DNA of 45,756 nt, from positions 1-45,756 of the forward strand of contig CAJXZV010000006.1 in assembly GCA_913063835.1 (NCBI GenBank), given 5' to 3'. The stretch's first letter is position 1. Every line of letters starts with the position of its first letter. The position numbers were made by a program, and so were the translations under genes. This DNA comes from an uncultured Eubacteriales bacterium (GTDB lineage Bacteria > Bacillota > Sulfobacillia > UBA995 > UBA9673). Shown here in pieces: positions 1 to 8,360 of this stretch. The notes beneath the pieces were generated by a model. It was not told where the DNA came from, made no database searches, and saw nothing but the letters and a program-made list of their open reading frames with translations.

Positions 1-34
1 GTGACTGGAGTTCAGACGTGTGCTCTTCCGATCT
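1..34 (+). other. Illumina TruSeq read-2 adapter sequence (untrimmed artefact at contig end)
   Basis: Exact match to GTGACTGGAGTTCAGACGTGTGCTCTTCCGATCT, the standard TruSeq index-side adapter; genomic sequence begins at 35. Confidence 0.98.
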
Positions 35-964
35 CAGGTCGCCCTCGTACACGACCTTCCCGACAAGGCCCCCCAGGTTCATCCGCCTGTCCTGCCGGTT
101 GGAATAGCGGGCCCAGTCGACCCAGCGGGTGCGGTCACGAAGCACGTTGACCTGTCGCGCCGCCTGGACAAGCCCGCGATAGTCGAGGTCGAGAGAGACA
201 CCGTGGTGGAAGTAAGCGAGAGACGAAACCCTTCGCAACAGGGCCCTGACCAGCAGGTGGAACTCCGGACGCCTCGCGAACGAGTCCTCGGCCTTGAGCC
301 GGGTCATGGTCCTGAAGTCGACCTCCAAGCGGTCCCGGGGGAGCTCTTCGGCCCAGGCCTTTATCTCCTTCGCCCCCACACACCGCTCCGACACCCCGGC
401 CACCCTCACCTCGCCCGAGTCCGTCGTCCCGTCGAAGACGGTCCAGGACCGGGCGCCCTGCTTCCCTTGCTCCCTCTCTTCCCCCACCCCGCCGGCCTCG
501 CCCGCCCAGACCGGGCCGGCCACCTGCCTCACCTCGGCGAGTTCGAACCCCGCCCGCCGGGGCCCGATGCCGGTCCGTCCGAGCTCCCTGAAGGCCACGA
601 CGAAGTAGGGCAGATAGGATACGCCCCGCCCGATGAGGACCAGGCCGAACTCCATCTCGTCTCCCGGCGCGAGGAAGGTGCGGTCGTCCTCGGGCGGCTC
701 GATGACGAAGGGGCGCGGGATGTCCTTGAAGGTCCGGAGGACCTCCGAGCCCTCCGGCGGCGAGGTCTCGAAGACGTACGCGTACGGACAGGCCTGCCGC
801 AGGGCACAGCCGCCGCAGTCGTCGGCCCGCAGGGCGCAGGCCACCCGGCGGAAGGCGGAGCCGAAGCCCCCGCGCAGGACCGAACCTTTGTACGCCGGCA
901 GGGGCATCGGCTGGCGGGCCACCAGGCGCAGGCGGAAGAGACCCACCTTCAGCTCAGGGAACAC
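35..964 (-). CDS. cas6: CRISPR pre-crRNA processing endoribonuclease, Cas6/RAMP family; 3' end truncated by the contig edge
   Basis: Hand translation of the reverse strand from GTG at 964 is open to base 35 (310 codons): VFPELKVGLFRLRLVARQPMPLPAYKGSVLRGGFGSAFRRVACALRADDCGGCALRQACPYAYVFETSPP...MNLGGLVGKVVYEGDLR. The KGSVLRGGFG motif, CxxCxLxxxCPYxYxFE block and C-terminal GGLVGxVxYEGDL are typical of the PF10040 Cas6 group. Absent from the ORF track because no stop lies inside the window. Confidence 0.8.
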
Positions 965-1961
965 GGCTGTCCGCCACCCCGTAGCGGCCGGCCAGGCCGG
1001 CCACCTCCCGCCGCACATCCCGGACCAGCTCTTCCGGCCCGAGCACCTCGGCCCCCGCGCCGAACGACAACACCCACCTCTTGACCTCGCCGAGGCCCCC
1101 GACCCGCATCCGGAGGACGAGACCGCCGTCCTCGAGCTCCTCCAGCACCTGGCTCGGGTGCCACCGCCGGCCCCTCACGTAGCGGGCCTGCTCGGGACCG
1201 AACCGGATGGCGACTTCCCTCGGGTCGCCCCGCTCTATGCGGAAGCTGTCCCGTACGAACGAGTCGGGCGAGAAGTCCGGCCGTATCTCGAAAGACCTCC
1301 CCGTGCCTCGAATCCACTCGATGCGGTCGAGGGCGAACGTCTTGACCTCCCCGCGCCAGTGGCAGTAGGCGAAGACGTACCACGCCCCGTCTTGGAAGTG
1401 GAGATGGTAGGGGTCGATGTCCCGCTCACTCCACTCCCCGCGGCTGGCCGTGAAGTAGCGGATGCGCACGGTTTCCCTTCTGGACCGGGCTTCGTTCAGC
1501 GTGTGGAAGGTCTCCATCACCTTGCGTTCCTCTCCCCTGAGAGGCTCGATGCCGAAGCTCACCCAGTCCGCAAGTTCCGGTACCTCGTCCGCGGTAATCT
1601 CCTTGGGGAAGAGGTAGGCGAGCTTCGAGAGCGCCCTCGCCACGGCCCGCTCGTAAGGCGTCCCCCGGCACTGGTTAAGGAGCTTCACGGCGAGGAAGAT
1701 CGCCACGGCCTCGCCTTCGGTCAGCTTGAACCTGGGGAGGTCCGGTCCCCCCTTAGCGAAGTAGTAGCCCTTGCGTTTGGGGTCGTAGACGAGGTCGTCG
1801 GCCACGAAGTCCCGGAGCTTCTCGATGTAGCGCTCCGCGGTCCGCCGCGAGCACCCGAAGTGCTCCGCGATGGTCTTGGTGTTCGGATACCGTCCCTTCT
1901 TTATCATGAAGATGAGCTCGATAAGCCGGTGTCCGGTGTGCCGGTCGAAAGCGAACGCCAC
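954..1961 (-). CDS. HTH/WYL-domain transcriptional regulator
   Basis: N-terminal HTH (YPNTKTIAEHFGCSRRTAERYIEKLRD), then WYL-like region (RIRYFTASRGEWSERDIDPYHLHFQDGAWYVFAYCHWRGEVKTFALDRIEWI). GTG at 1961 chosen as start; the ORF extends to 2057. Confidence 0.9.
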   Translation of the reverse strand: MAFAFDRHTGHRLIELIFMIKKGRYPNTKTIAEHFGCSRRTAERYIEKLRDFVADDLVYDPKRKGYYFAKGGPDLPRFKLTEGEAVAIFLAVKLLNQCRGTPYERAVARALSKLAYLFPKEITADEVPELADWVSFGIEPLRGEERKVMETFHTLNEARSRRETVRIRYFTASRGEWSERDIDPYHLHFQDGAWYVFAYCHWRGEVKTFALDRIEWIRGTGRSFEIRPDFSPDSFVRDSFRIERGDPREVAIRFGPEQARYVRGRRWHPSQVLEELEDGGLVLRMRVGGLGEVKRWVLSFGAGAEVLGPEELVRDVRREVAGLAGRYGVADSRVP

Positions 1962-2282
1962 ACGAACCCGCCTCCTCCGACCCGGGCCCTTCGCCCCAGG
2001 CAGGCCCCGGACCGTCCGTGGGAGTCCGGCTGTCCGCCCGGGTCGAGTAGTGTCCACCGCTGTCGATGGAGGTCTTTGCAGAAGGGCAGCGATTTCCTCC
2101 CGAGGGACCCTGTCCCTGGTCGTTGTCGGCTCACCCGGCCCTCCTGCCCGGCGGAGAGGAGGACCGCCCTCTGCGGCGAACGCCTAGCCCCATATCGGAC
2201 CAGACAGACTGGACAGACTGCAGAGCAGAAGGGAAGGGCCTCTGCAGGTCCTTCGCATCCTGGCCCTTATCGCAACGAAAGG

Positions 2283-3101
2283 ATGGCTGTAGACGACGTG
2301 GCCGACCGCAACAGCGACCCCGCCCGGGACGAGGTCCGCTTCACCCCGCGCATGTACCTGGACTACTACTGCCGCACGCGAGGCCTGAGCCTCGAGGACC
2401 TGGGCGTGGCCCCGACGGTCGTCGGGACCTGGTTCCGCTCTGTCACCGATTGGCTGCGGGCCGAGACCGGTGCCGTTAGAGCCGAGAACTGGCCCTACGG
2501 CGCAGGAGGCGGGCACGACCTTTTCACGGCCGACGTCGGAGGAGCCCGCGTCTCCTTCCTGACCTTCCCCGTCGGAGCCCCGGGAACCGTGGCCGTGATG
2601 GAGGAGCTCATCGCCTCGGGTGCCCGGCGCATCATCGGCCTCGGCATGGCGGGCAGTCTCCAGGAGCGGGCCCCCGTAGGAGCCTTCCTTCTCCCAGGGC
2701 AGTGCATCCGCGAGGAAGGCGTCTCCCATCACTACCTCCCCGCCGGTGAAAGGGTGGGACCGGACCCCACCCTCCAGGAGGCCCTCGGACGGGTGCTCGC
2801 CGCCCAAGGCCGCCACGGCCACGTGGGGCCGCACTGGACGACCGACGCCATCTACCGCGAGTTCGTATGGAAGATAGAGAGATACCGGGCCGAGGGAGTC
2901 GTCGGGGTCGACATGGAGACATCGGCCATGTACGCCCTCGGCCGCTTCCACGGTGTCTCCGTGGCCAACCTCCTGGTGGTGAGCGACGAGCTCTGGCGCG
3001 AGTGGCGCCCGGCGTTCCACTCTGACGAGCTCGCCGCGGCGATGAGGGCCGCCTCCAGCGTCCTCCTGAAGGGCCTGGCCGGGCTGGCGGCCGCTCCCTA
3101 G
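2283..3101 (+). CDS. Nucleoside phosphorylase (PNP/uridine phosphorylase family)
   Basis: ATG at 2283 after an AAAGG-type SD; RIIGLGMAGSLQ, VVGVDMETSAMYALGRFHGVSVANLLVVSDEL motifs of PNP_UDP_1. Confidence 0.85.
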   Translation: MAVDDVADRNSDPARDEVRFTPRMYLDYYCRTRGLSLEDLGVAPTVVGTWFRSVTDWLRAETGAVRAENWPYGAGGGHDLFTADVGGARVSFLTFPVGAPGTVAVMEELIASGARRIIGLGMAGSLQERAPVGAFLLPGQCIREEGVSHHYLPAGERVGPDPTLQEALGRVLAAQGRHGHVGPHWTTDAIYREFVWKIERYRAEGVVGVDMETSAMYALGRFHGVSVANLLVVSDELWREWRPAFHSDELAAAMRAASSVLLKGLAGLAAAP

Positions 3102-3144
3102 GCTTTCCTAACCCTCCCCCCTGGTCATACTACCGGCAGAAGAG

Positions 3145-4098
3145 GTGAAACCCCTGGAGAGCGAGAAGCCCGTCCCGCCGGTCAAGATAGGCGTCGTGGG
3201 AACAGGTCACGTCGGCGCGACCTTCGCCTTCACCCTTCTCCTGAGGGGCCTGGCCCGCGAGCTTGCCCTCGTCGACCGCAGGAGGGACAAGGCCGAGGGC
3301 GACGCGATGGACCTCAACCACGCCGTCCCCTTCGCCCGCCCGGTGCGCATCGTGGCCGGCGGGTACGAGACGCTCGAGGACGCGTCCATCGTCTGCATCG
3401 CCGCCGGCGTGGCCCAGCGTCCCGGTGAGGACCGACTGAACCTGCTCCGGAGGAACATCGCCGTCCTGAGAGAGGTCGTCGCGGGAATAACAGCCCACTG
3501 CCCGGAGGCTATCATCCTCGTCGCCTCGAACCCAGTGGACATCCTCAGCTATGCCGCCTGGAAGCTCTCGGGCTACCCGGCCGCCCGGGTCATCGGGTCG
3601 GGGACCATCCTCGACACGGCCCGCCTCCGCTACCTCTTGAGCCGCCACTACAGGGTCGACCCCCGTAGCGTCCACGCCCACATCATCGGGGAGCACGGCG
3701 ACAGCGAGGTCCCGGTCTGGAGTCTGGCGAACATCGCCGGTATCCGCCTGGAGGACTTCGAAGGCTACGAACCCGAGGCCCACCGTGTCATCTTCGAGAA
3801 GGCCCGGGACGCGGCCTACGAGATCATCCGACGCAAGGGAGCCACCTACTACGCCATCGCGGTGGGGCTCGCACGGATCGTGGAGAGCATCCTGCGGGAC
3901 GAGAACACGGTCCTGTCCGTCTCGACCCTTGTCAACGGCTACCACGGCGTCCGGGACGTTTACGTCGGTGTCCCGGCGGTCGTCGGCCGCAATGGGGTCG
4001 AGAGGGTCATCGAGCTGCCGCTGGCCCGCGAGGAGGTCGAGGCCTTCCGCCGCTCGGCTTCAATCCTGCGCGGGGTGCTCGACTCCCTGGACCTGTGA
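3145..4098 (+). CDS. ldh: L-lactate dehydrogenase
   Basis: KIGVVGTGHVGATFAF NAD-binding motif, LVASNPVDILSYAAWKLSGYP, IGEHGDSEVPVWS active site. Confidence 0.92.
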   Translation: MKPLESEKPVPPVKIGVVGTGHVGATFAFTLLLRGLARELALVDRRRDKAEGDAMDLNHAVPFARPVRIVAGGYETLEDASIVCIAAGVAQRPGEDRLNLLRRNIAVLREVVAGITAHCPEAIILVASNPVDILSYAAWKLSGYPAARVIGSGTILDTARLRYLLSRHYRVDPRSVHAHIIGEHGDSEVPVWSLANIAGIRLEDFEGYEPEAHRVIFEKARDAAYEIIRRKGATYYAIAVGLARIVESILRDENTVLSVSTLVNGYHGVRDVYVGVPAVVGRNGVERVIELPLAREEVEAFRRSASILRGVLDSLDL

Positions 4099-4099
4099 A

Positions 4100-4135
4100 G
4101 GACCGCCGCGGTCAGGATAGTGACCGCGGCGGTCC
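4100..4135. terminator. Strong hairpin between convergent genes, candidate transcription terminator
   Basis: GGACCGCCGCGGTCA-GGATAG-TGACCGCGGCGGTCC: perfect 15-bp stem, 6-nt loop; no clear T-tract on either side. Confidence 0.6.
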
Positions 4136-4190
4136 ACAAAGGCGTGAGCGAGTAGCGCTGTGAACCCGGCCGGGCTGGCCGGCTCTTGCC

Positions 4191-5234
4191 TCAGCCGGCG
4201 CTCTCTCCGAGGCCGGCGAGCACGGCGTCGACGTCCACGGCCTCGAGAAGCGTCTCGAGATACTCCAGAAGGGCCGCCCCGCTCTCCTCGTAGCCGGCCA
4301 GGGCCTCGTAGAACGCCGGTGTGAAGTAGAGGCCCTGCGCGTGGGCCGCCTCGAGCTCAGCCCAGGCCGCCTCCTCGGCGCACACGGTCCTCACCGCGAG
4401 AGCCCTCACGAGGCACTCCTCTATATAACCGCCCACCGACGGGTGCTCTCGCGAGATGAGCTCGAGGCCCTTCGCGACGTCGTGCACCGGACGGAAGCGG
4501 GTGAACCCGACGTCGAGCTCGATCTCCCGCAGGGTGTCGGCGATGAGGAAGCGCGCGAACTCCCGGACCAGCTCGTCAGGCCGGAGATCGCCCGGACCCA
4601 GGAGGACGTACAGGACATCCTCGTCGTCGTCATGGTACACGCTGGCGAACCCCGACGGAGCGAGGAGGTTGGGGATGATGTGCACGGCCGAAACGGGACT
4701 CTCCTCTTCTCCCGCGTAGGCGAGGAAGGAGCGGACGGCCTCCGTGGCCGGACCGAGAAGCTCGGCCGCGTACTCCTCGTGAGCCGCCTCGTGCTCCTCC
4801 CACAAGTCCGCCGCATGGGCCGCCCACAGGGCCTTCAGGGCGGCGGAGATGTCGGGTATGATGCCCATCGTCGAACTCGTGCCCATCTCCGGAGGACCGC
4901 CGATGTCCCGGAGGACCATCGCCGCCAGGTTCCCTGCTCCGCCGGAGCCGAGGAAGGTCCTGAACTCAGCGAACTCCTCCGGGTCGACGTCGGCGAGGGC
5001 CTCCCTGGCCGCCTGGCGTACCGGGTGCATGGCCTCACCCGGCTCGCGGTCGTACCCGGCCATGTTCATGCCCAGGAACATGGTGAAGATGCGGGGGTCG
5101 CCCGCCGCGGTCACCGGAAGCTCGGCGGAGGCGACCTTCTCCCTTCCACCGCACCCCGCGAGGACTCCCGCGGCCGACAGGGCGAGCACCGCGGTCAGGA
5201 CGACGGCTCCCGCCCTCAGAAACGCTCCACGCAT
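4191..5234 (-). CDS. Putative lipoprotein of unknown function
   Basis: MRGAFLRAGAVVLTAVLALSAAGVLAGCGG: signal peptide with LAGC lipobox; remainder not recognised. Confidence 0.7.
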   Translation of the reverse strand: MRGAFLRAGAVVLTAVLALSAAGVLAGCGGREKVASAELPVTAAGDPRIFTMFLGMNMAGYDREPGEAMHPVRQAAREALADVDPEEFAEFRTFLGSGGAGNLAAMVLRDIGGPPEMGTSSTMGIIPDISAALKALWAAHAADLWEEHEAAHEEYAAELLGPATEAVRSFLAYAGEEESPVSAVHIIPNLLAPSGFASVYHDDDEDVLYVLLGPGDLRPDELVREFARFLIADTLREIELDVGFTRFRPVHDVAKGLELISREHPSVGGYIEECLVRALAVRTVCAEEAAWAELEAAHAQGLYFTPAFYEALAGYEESGAALLEYLETLLEAVDVDAVLAGLGESAG

Positions 5235-5449
5235 TTGCAGAAAACCCCCCTGAGGTCGCCACGGGGAAGCAAGCCGCCCGGCCGCCGGCCCCCGTAGCCT
5301 GAAGAAGTGACCTGTGAATTGAAATGCACCAATTCTGTGAAGTTCGCCGGTTTCCTCCCTAGAGGGCAGAAATCCTAGACTTCTCCTATACATGGAGCTA
5401 CGACGCAGTGAGATAGGGCGCCTACCGGCGGGTAGGAGGACGCCGGGCC

Positions 5450-8245
5450 TCAGTCCGACGTCTCAAACGGAGCGGATGCCGCAACCTCCCTGGCCGCCGT
5501 CGGAGCCGTCTCCCCCGCTGTCCCCTTCTCCTCTACCGGAGGTTCGAACCTCCGGTCGGCGCCGGTGGGAAGGAGCGGCCCCACGAGCCGCAGCACGGCC
5601 ACCGGGGTCTGCTGACTCCCCTGTCCGAGGGGGTTGTCGCGGAACAGTTCGGTGACCAGGCCCCGGTCGACCCCGCCGCTGTGGCCGAGGACCTCGACGC
5701 TGAGGTCGTTGGCGTCGACCACGGCGACGCCCACCTTCGCGCCGGTCTCACGGCCGAGGAGGGCGGCAAGGTCCTCCGCCACCCCCCCGGGGTCGAGGGG
5801 GGCGAGCTTCGCGTGGCTGTTGTAGGGCGGGATGGTGCCGGGAGTCGGCCCGTCGATGGCCTTGACCGCCTGCCCGGCTATCTTGTAGAAGAGGCCCCTC
5901 ACGCCGACGAGCTTGCCGGCCGCGCCGACGGCCGCCGCAAGGAGGATTCTCGGCAGGCCCACCTGGCGTATGGCGAGCTCCATCGTCTCGGGCATGCCCA
6001 CACCGATACCGTGAGGGTTGCGGTTGACGAACCGCGACAACAGGCGGGCGACCGGCCGAGGCTTGACCTCGGCCAGAGGGAAGGAGCGTCCCTGGCTCAC
6101 GGCCACGACCTTCTCGCTCACGGCCACTATGTCCCCGTCCTGCAGGACGATACGCGAGGCCGGCCTTCCACCCGCGTCCCGGCCGCCCGCTCGGGCCGGT
6201 CCGCCGGCGAGCCCTTCGAGGATGACCTCGGCGAGGTCGTCCCCCGGGTGCACGAGGCGAGTCTTGACCGGCAGGCGGGCGAAGACCTGTTCCCCGACAG
6301 CCGCGAAGAGATGCTTCGTCTCGTTGGCCTCAACCGACAGCACACGCACGGCCCCGTCGTAGCCGGCCCGGGCGGCCGCCTCGGCCCAGGCCCTATCGCT
6401 CGCCCGGATGTGTGACGGCGGTGGCTCACGCCTGACCGAGCCGTCGGTGTCGAAGAACACGCGCAACCAGACCTCGACGTTGATCGCCCGCCAGAAGAAC
6501 ATGGAGTTGTCCAGCCGCCCCGAGCAGGCCCCCCGGAAGGCCTCGAGCACCTTCCTCCCGTGCCAGTAGCGCCGCCCCTGGAAGCCCGGGCTGGCCAGGA
6601 TGCTGCCGAAGGCGGCACGGCGGTTCTTCAGCCACCGGATCTCCGGGGTCGTGAAGCCGACCTTCCAGCGCCTCCGGGCGATCCTGCCGGGGAGCGTCCC
6701 CTTCATGGCCTGCCTGAGGATGAAACGGCTCCAACCGTCCCGGATGATGGCCTTAGGCGGCAGAGCCAGGATGTGGTCGACGAGTTCCTGGTCGAGGTAC
6801 GGGACCCGCGACTCGATGGAGAAGGCCATCGAGTTCTTGTCCTCGTACCGCAGGAGACACGGTAGGCTGTAGGTCGTCACGTCGGCGAGAAGGCGCTCCT
6901 TTAGGTCGTCCTGAGGCCGCCGGTCGTCGGGTTCGCGGACCTCGCGCCGGAAGTCGTCCCGGATGAGCCCGGGTTCGTCGATGCGCCGGCGCGGGCTGCG
7001 GCTGAGAAGGCGCCTCCTTATGAGCGGCCAGAGGACGTCCCGGGCCGCCCAGGCTTCCCTCAGCAGAAGCCCCCAGCGCCGTTCGCGGCGGAGCTGTCTG
7101 AGGTAGACGGCGTGGTAGGGCACGTACCCGGCGATGAGCTCGTCACCGCCCTGGCCGTCGAGGAGGACCTTGACCTTGTCCGCGGCGCCGCGCATGACGC
7201 ACCACTGCGCGTAGGGCCCGGTGCTGACCGTGGGCTCCTCCTGGTGCCAGACGAACGCCTCCAGCTCCCGGACGAACTCGTGCGGGTCGGGGTGGATGTA
7301 GTGGGACTCGGCCACCGTGCCCTCGACGGCCTCCCGGATGTACTCACGCTCGTCGATGGGGTCGTTGTCGAAGACGGCCGAGAAGGTCTTGATTCTCTCC
7401 CCCACCGCCCGGGTCTCCTCTCCGTCCTCCTTGACCAGCTCGTCCATCAGGCGGAGGATGGTCGTCGAATCGAGCCCTCCGGAGAGGCAGGCCCCGACGG
7501 GCACCTCGGCCACGAGCCGCCGGCGGACGGACTCCCGGAAGAGCCGCCTGAACTCGGCCGGGTCGGTCCCGGCCTCCTGACTGAGACGCGGGGTCCAGTA
7601 CCGGCCGGTGGTCATGCCCGAGCCGTCGATGATGGCCCAGGTCGCGGCCTCGAGGCGCAGGATTCCCTTGAAGAAGGTCTCCTCCCGGTGGTCGTGGAGG
7701 CCGTAGCGGAGGTACTCATAGATGACCTGGTCGTTCGGGCCCGTCTCGAGCTCGGGGTCCTGAAGGAGGGCCTTTATCTCCGAAGCGAAGAGGACGCGCC
7801 GGCCGGTCCGGGCGTAGTAAAGGGGTTTGATGCCGAAGTGGTCCCTGGCCAGGACGAGCCTACCCTTCTTCAGGTCCGCCAGGGCGAGGGCCCACATCCC
7901 GTTGAAGCGCCGGAAGCAGTCGCATCCCCATTCCTCGTAGGCGTGGACCACGACCTCGCTGTCCGACTCGGTGCGGAAGACATGCCCGGCCGCCTCCAGC
8001 TCGCGCCGGAGTTCCCGGAAGTTGTAGACCTCGCCGTTGTACACGAGCTGGACCGAGCCGTCCTCGTTGGGCATCGGCTGGTGGCCGCCCGCTATGTCGA
8101 TGATCGACAGGCGGCGGTGCCCGAGGCTCATCCGGTCGGTCTCGAAATACCCCTCGTCGTCAGGACCGCGGTGCCGCACAGAGTCCGCCATCCGTTTGAG
8201 GAGAACGGTGTCACGAGGTCCCCAGAAGCCGACTATCCCGCACAT
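5450..8245 (-). CDS. Asparagine synthase (glutamine-hydrolysing) fused to a C-terminal CofE-like (F420-0:gamma-L-glutamyl ligase family) domain
   Basis: N-terminal MCGIVGFWG Ntn glutaminase Cys, SGGLDST synthetase motif, SRVPYLDQELVDHILALP; C-terminal ~290 aa with LPVKTRLVHPGDDLAEVILE, DGDIVAVSEKVVAVSQGR, AIDGPTPGTIPPYNSHAKLAP, VVDANDLSVEVLGHSGGVDRGLVTELFRDNPLGQG typical of the PF01996 family. Confidence 0.88.
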   Translation of the reverse strand: MCGIVGFWGPRDTVLLKRMADSVRHRGPDDEGYFETDRMSLGHRRLSIIDIAGGHQPMPNEDGSVQLVYNGEVYNFRELRRELEAAGHVFRTESDSEVVVHAYEEWGCDCFRRFNGMWALALADLKKGRLVLARDHFGIKPLYYARTGRRVLFASEIKALLQDPELETGPNDQVIYEYLRYGLHDHREETFFKGILRLEAATWAIIDGSGMTTGRYWTPRLSQEAGTDPAEFRRLFRESVRRRLVAEVPVGACLSGGLDSTTILRLMDELVKEDGEETRAVGERIKTFSAVFDNDPIDEREYIREAVEGTVAESHYIHPDPHEFVRELEAFVWHQEEPTVSTGPYAQWCVMRGAADKVKVLLDGQGGDELIAGYVPYHAVYLRQLRRERRWGLLLREAWAARDVLWPLIRRRLLSRSPRRRIDEPGLIRDDFRREVREPDDRRPQDDLKERLLADVTTYSLPCLLRYEDKNSMAFSIESRVPYLDQELVDHILALPPKAIIRDGWSRFILRQAMKGTLPGRIARRRWKVGFTTPEIRWLKNRRAAFGSILASPGFQGRRYWHGRKVLEAFRGACSGRLDNSMFFWRAINVEVWLRVFFDTDGSVRREPPPSHIRASDRAWAEAAARAGYDGAVRVLSVEANETKHLFAAVGEQVFARLPVKTRLVHPGDDLAEVILEGLAGGPARAGGRDAGGRPASRIVLQDGDIVAVSEKVVAVSQGRSFPLAEVKPRPVARLLSRFVNRNPHGIGVGMPETMELAIRQVGLPRILLAAAVGAAGKLVGVRGLFYKIAGQAVKAIDGPTPGTIPPYNSHAKLAPLDPGGVAEDLAALLGRETGAKVGVAVVDANDLSVEVLGHSGGVDRGLVTELFRDNPLGQGSQQTPVAVLRLVGPLLPTGADRRFEPPVEEKGTAGETAPTAAREVAASAPFETSD

Positions 8246-8360
8246 CGACCCGGTCCATCACCTCTCGGACCTCACTTCGGGATGGCCGGCAACCCATCCT
8301 CCCGCCAGGCTCACGGCTTTTGCTGGTCTCTCGTGCAGGGCCCTGCCAGGAGAGGCAGAC

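Noticed and set aside
633-3101. 822-aa plus-strand ORF
   Set aside because: Only the part from ATG 2283 is a recognisable protein; the upstream part is antisense to cas6 and the WYL regulator in GC-rich DNA.
5316-5335. Dyad GAATTG-aaatgcac-CAATTC upstream of the lipoprotein gene
   Set aside because: Only 6-bp arms; could be an operator but also expected by chance, so not called as a feature.
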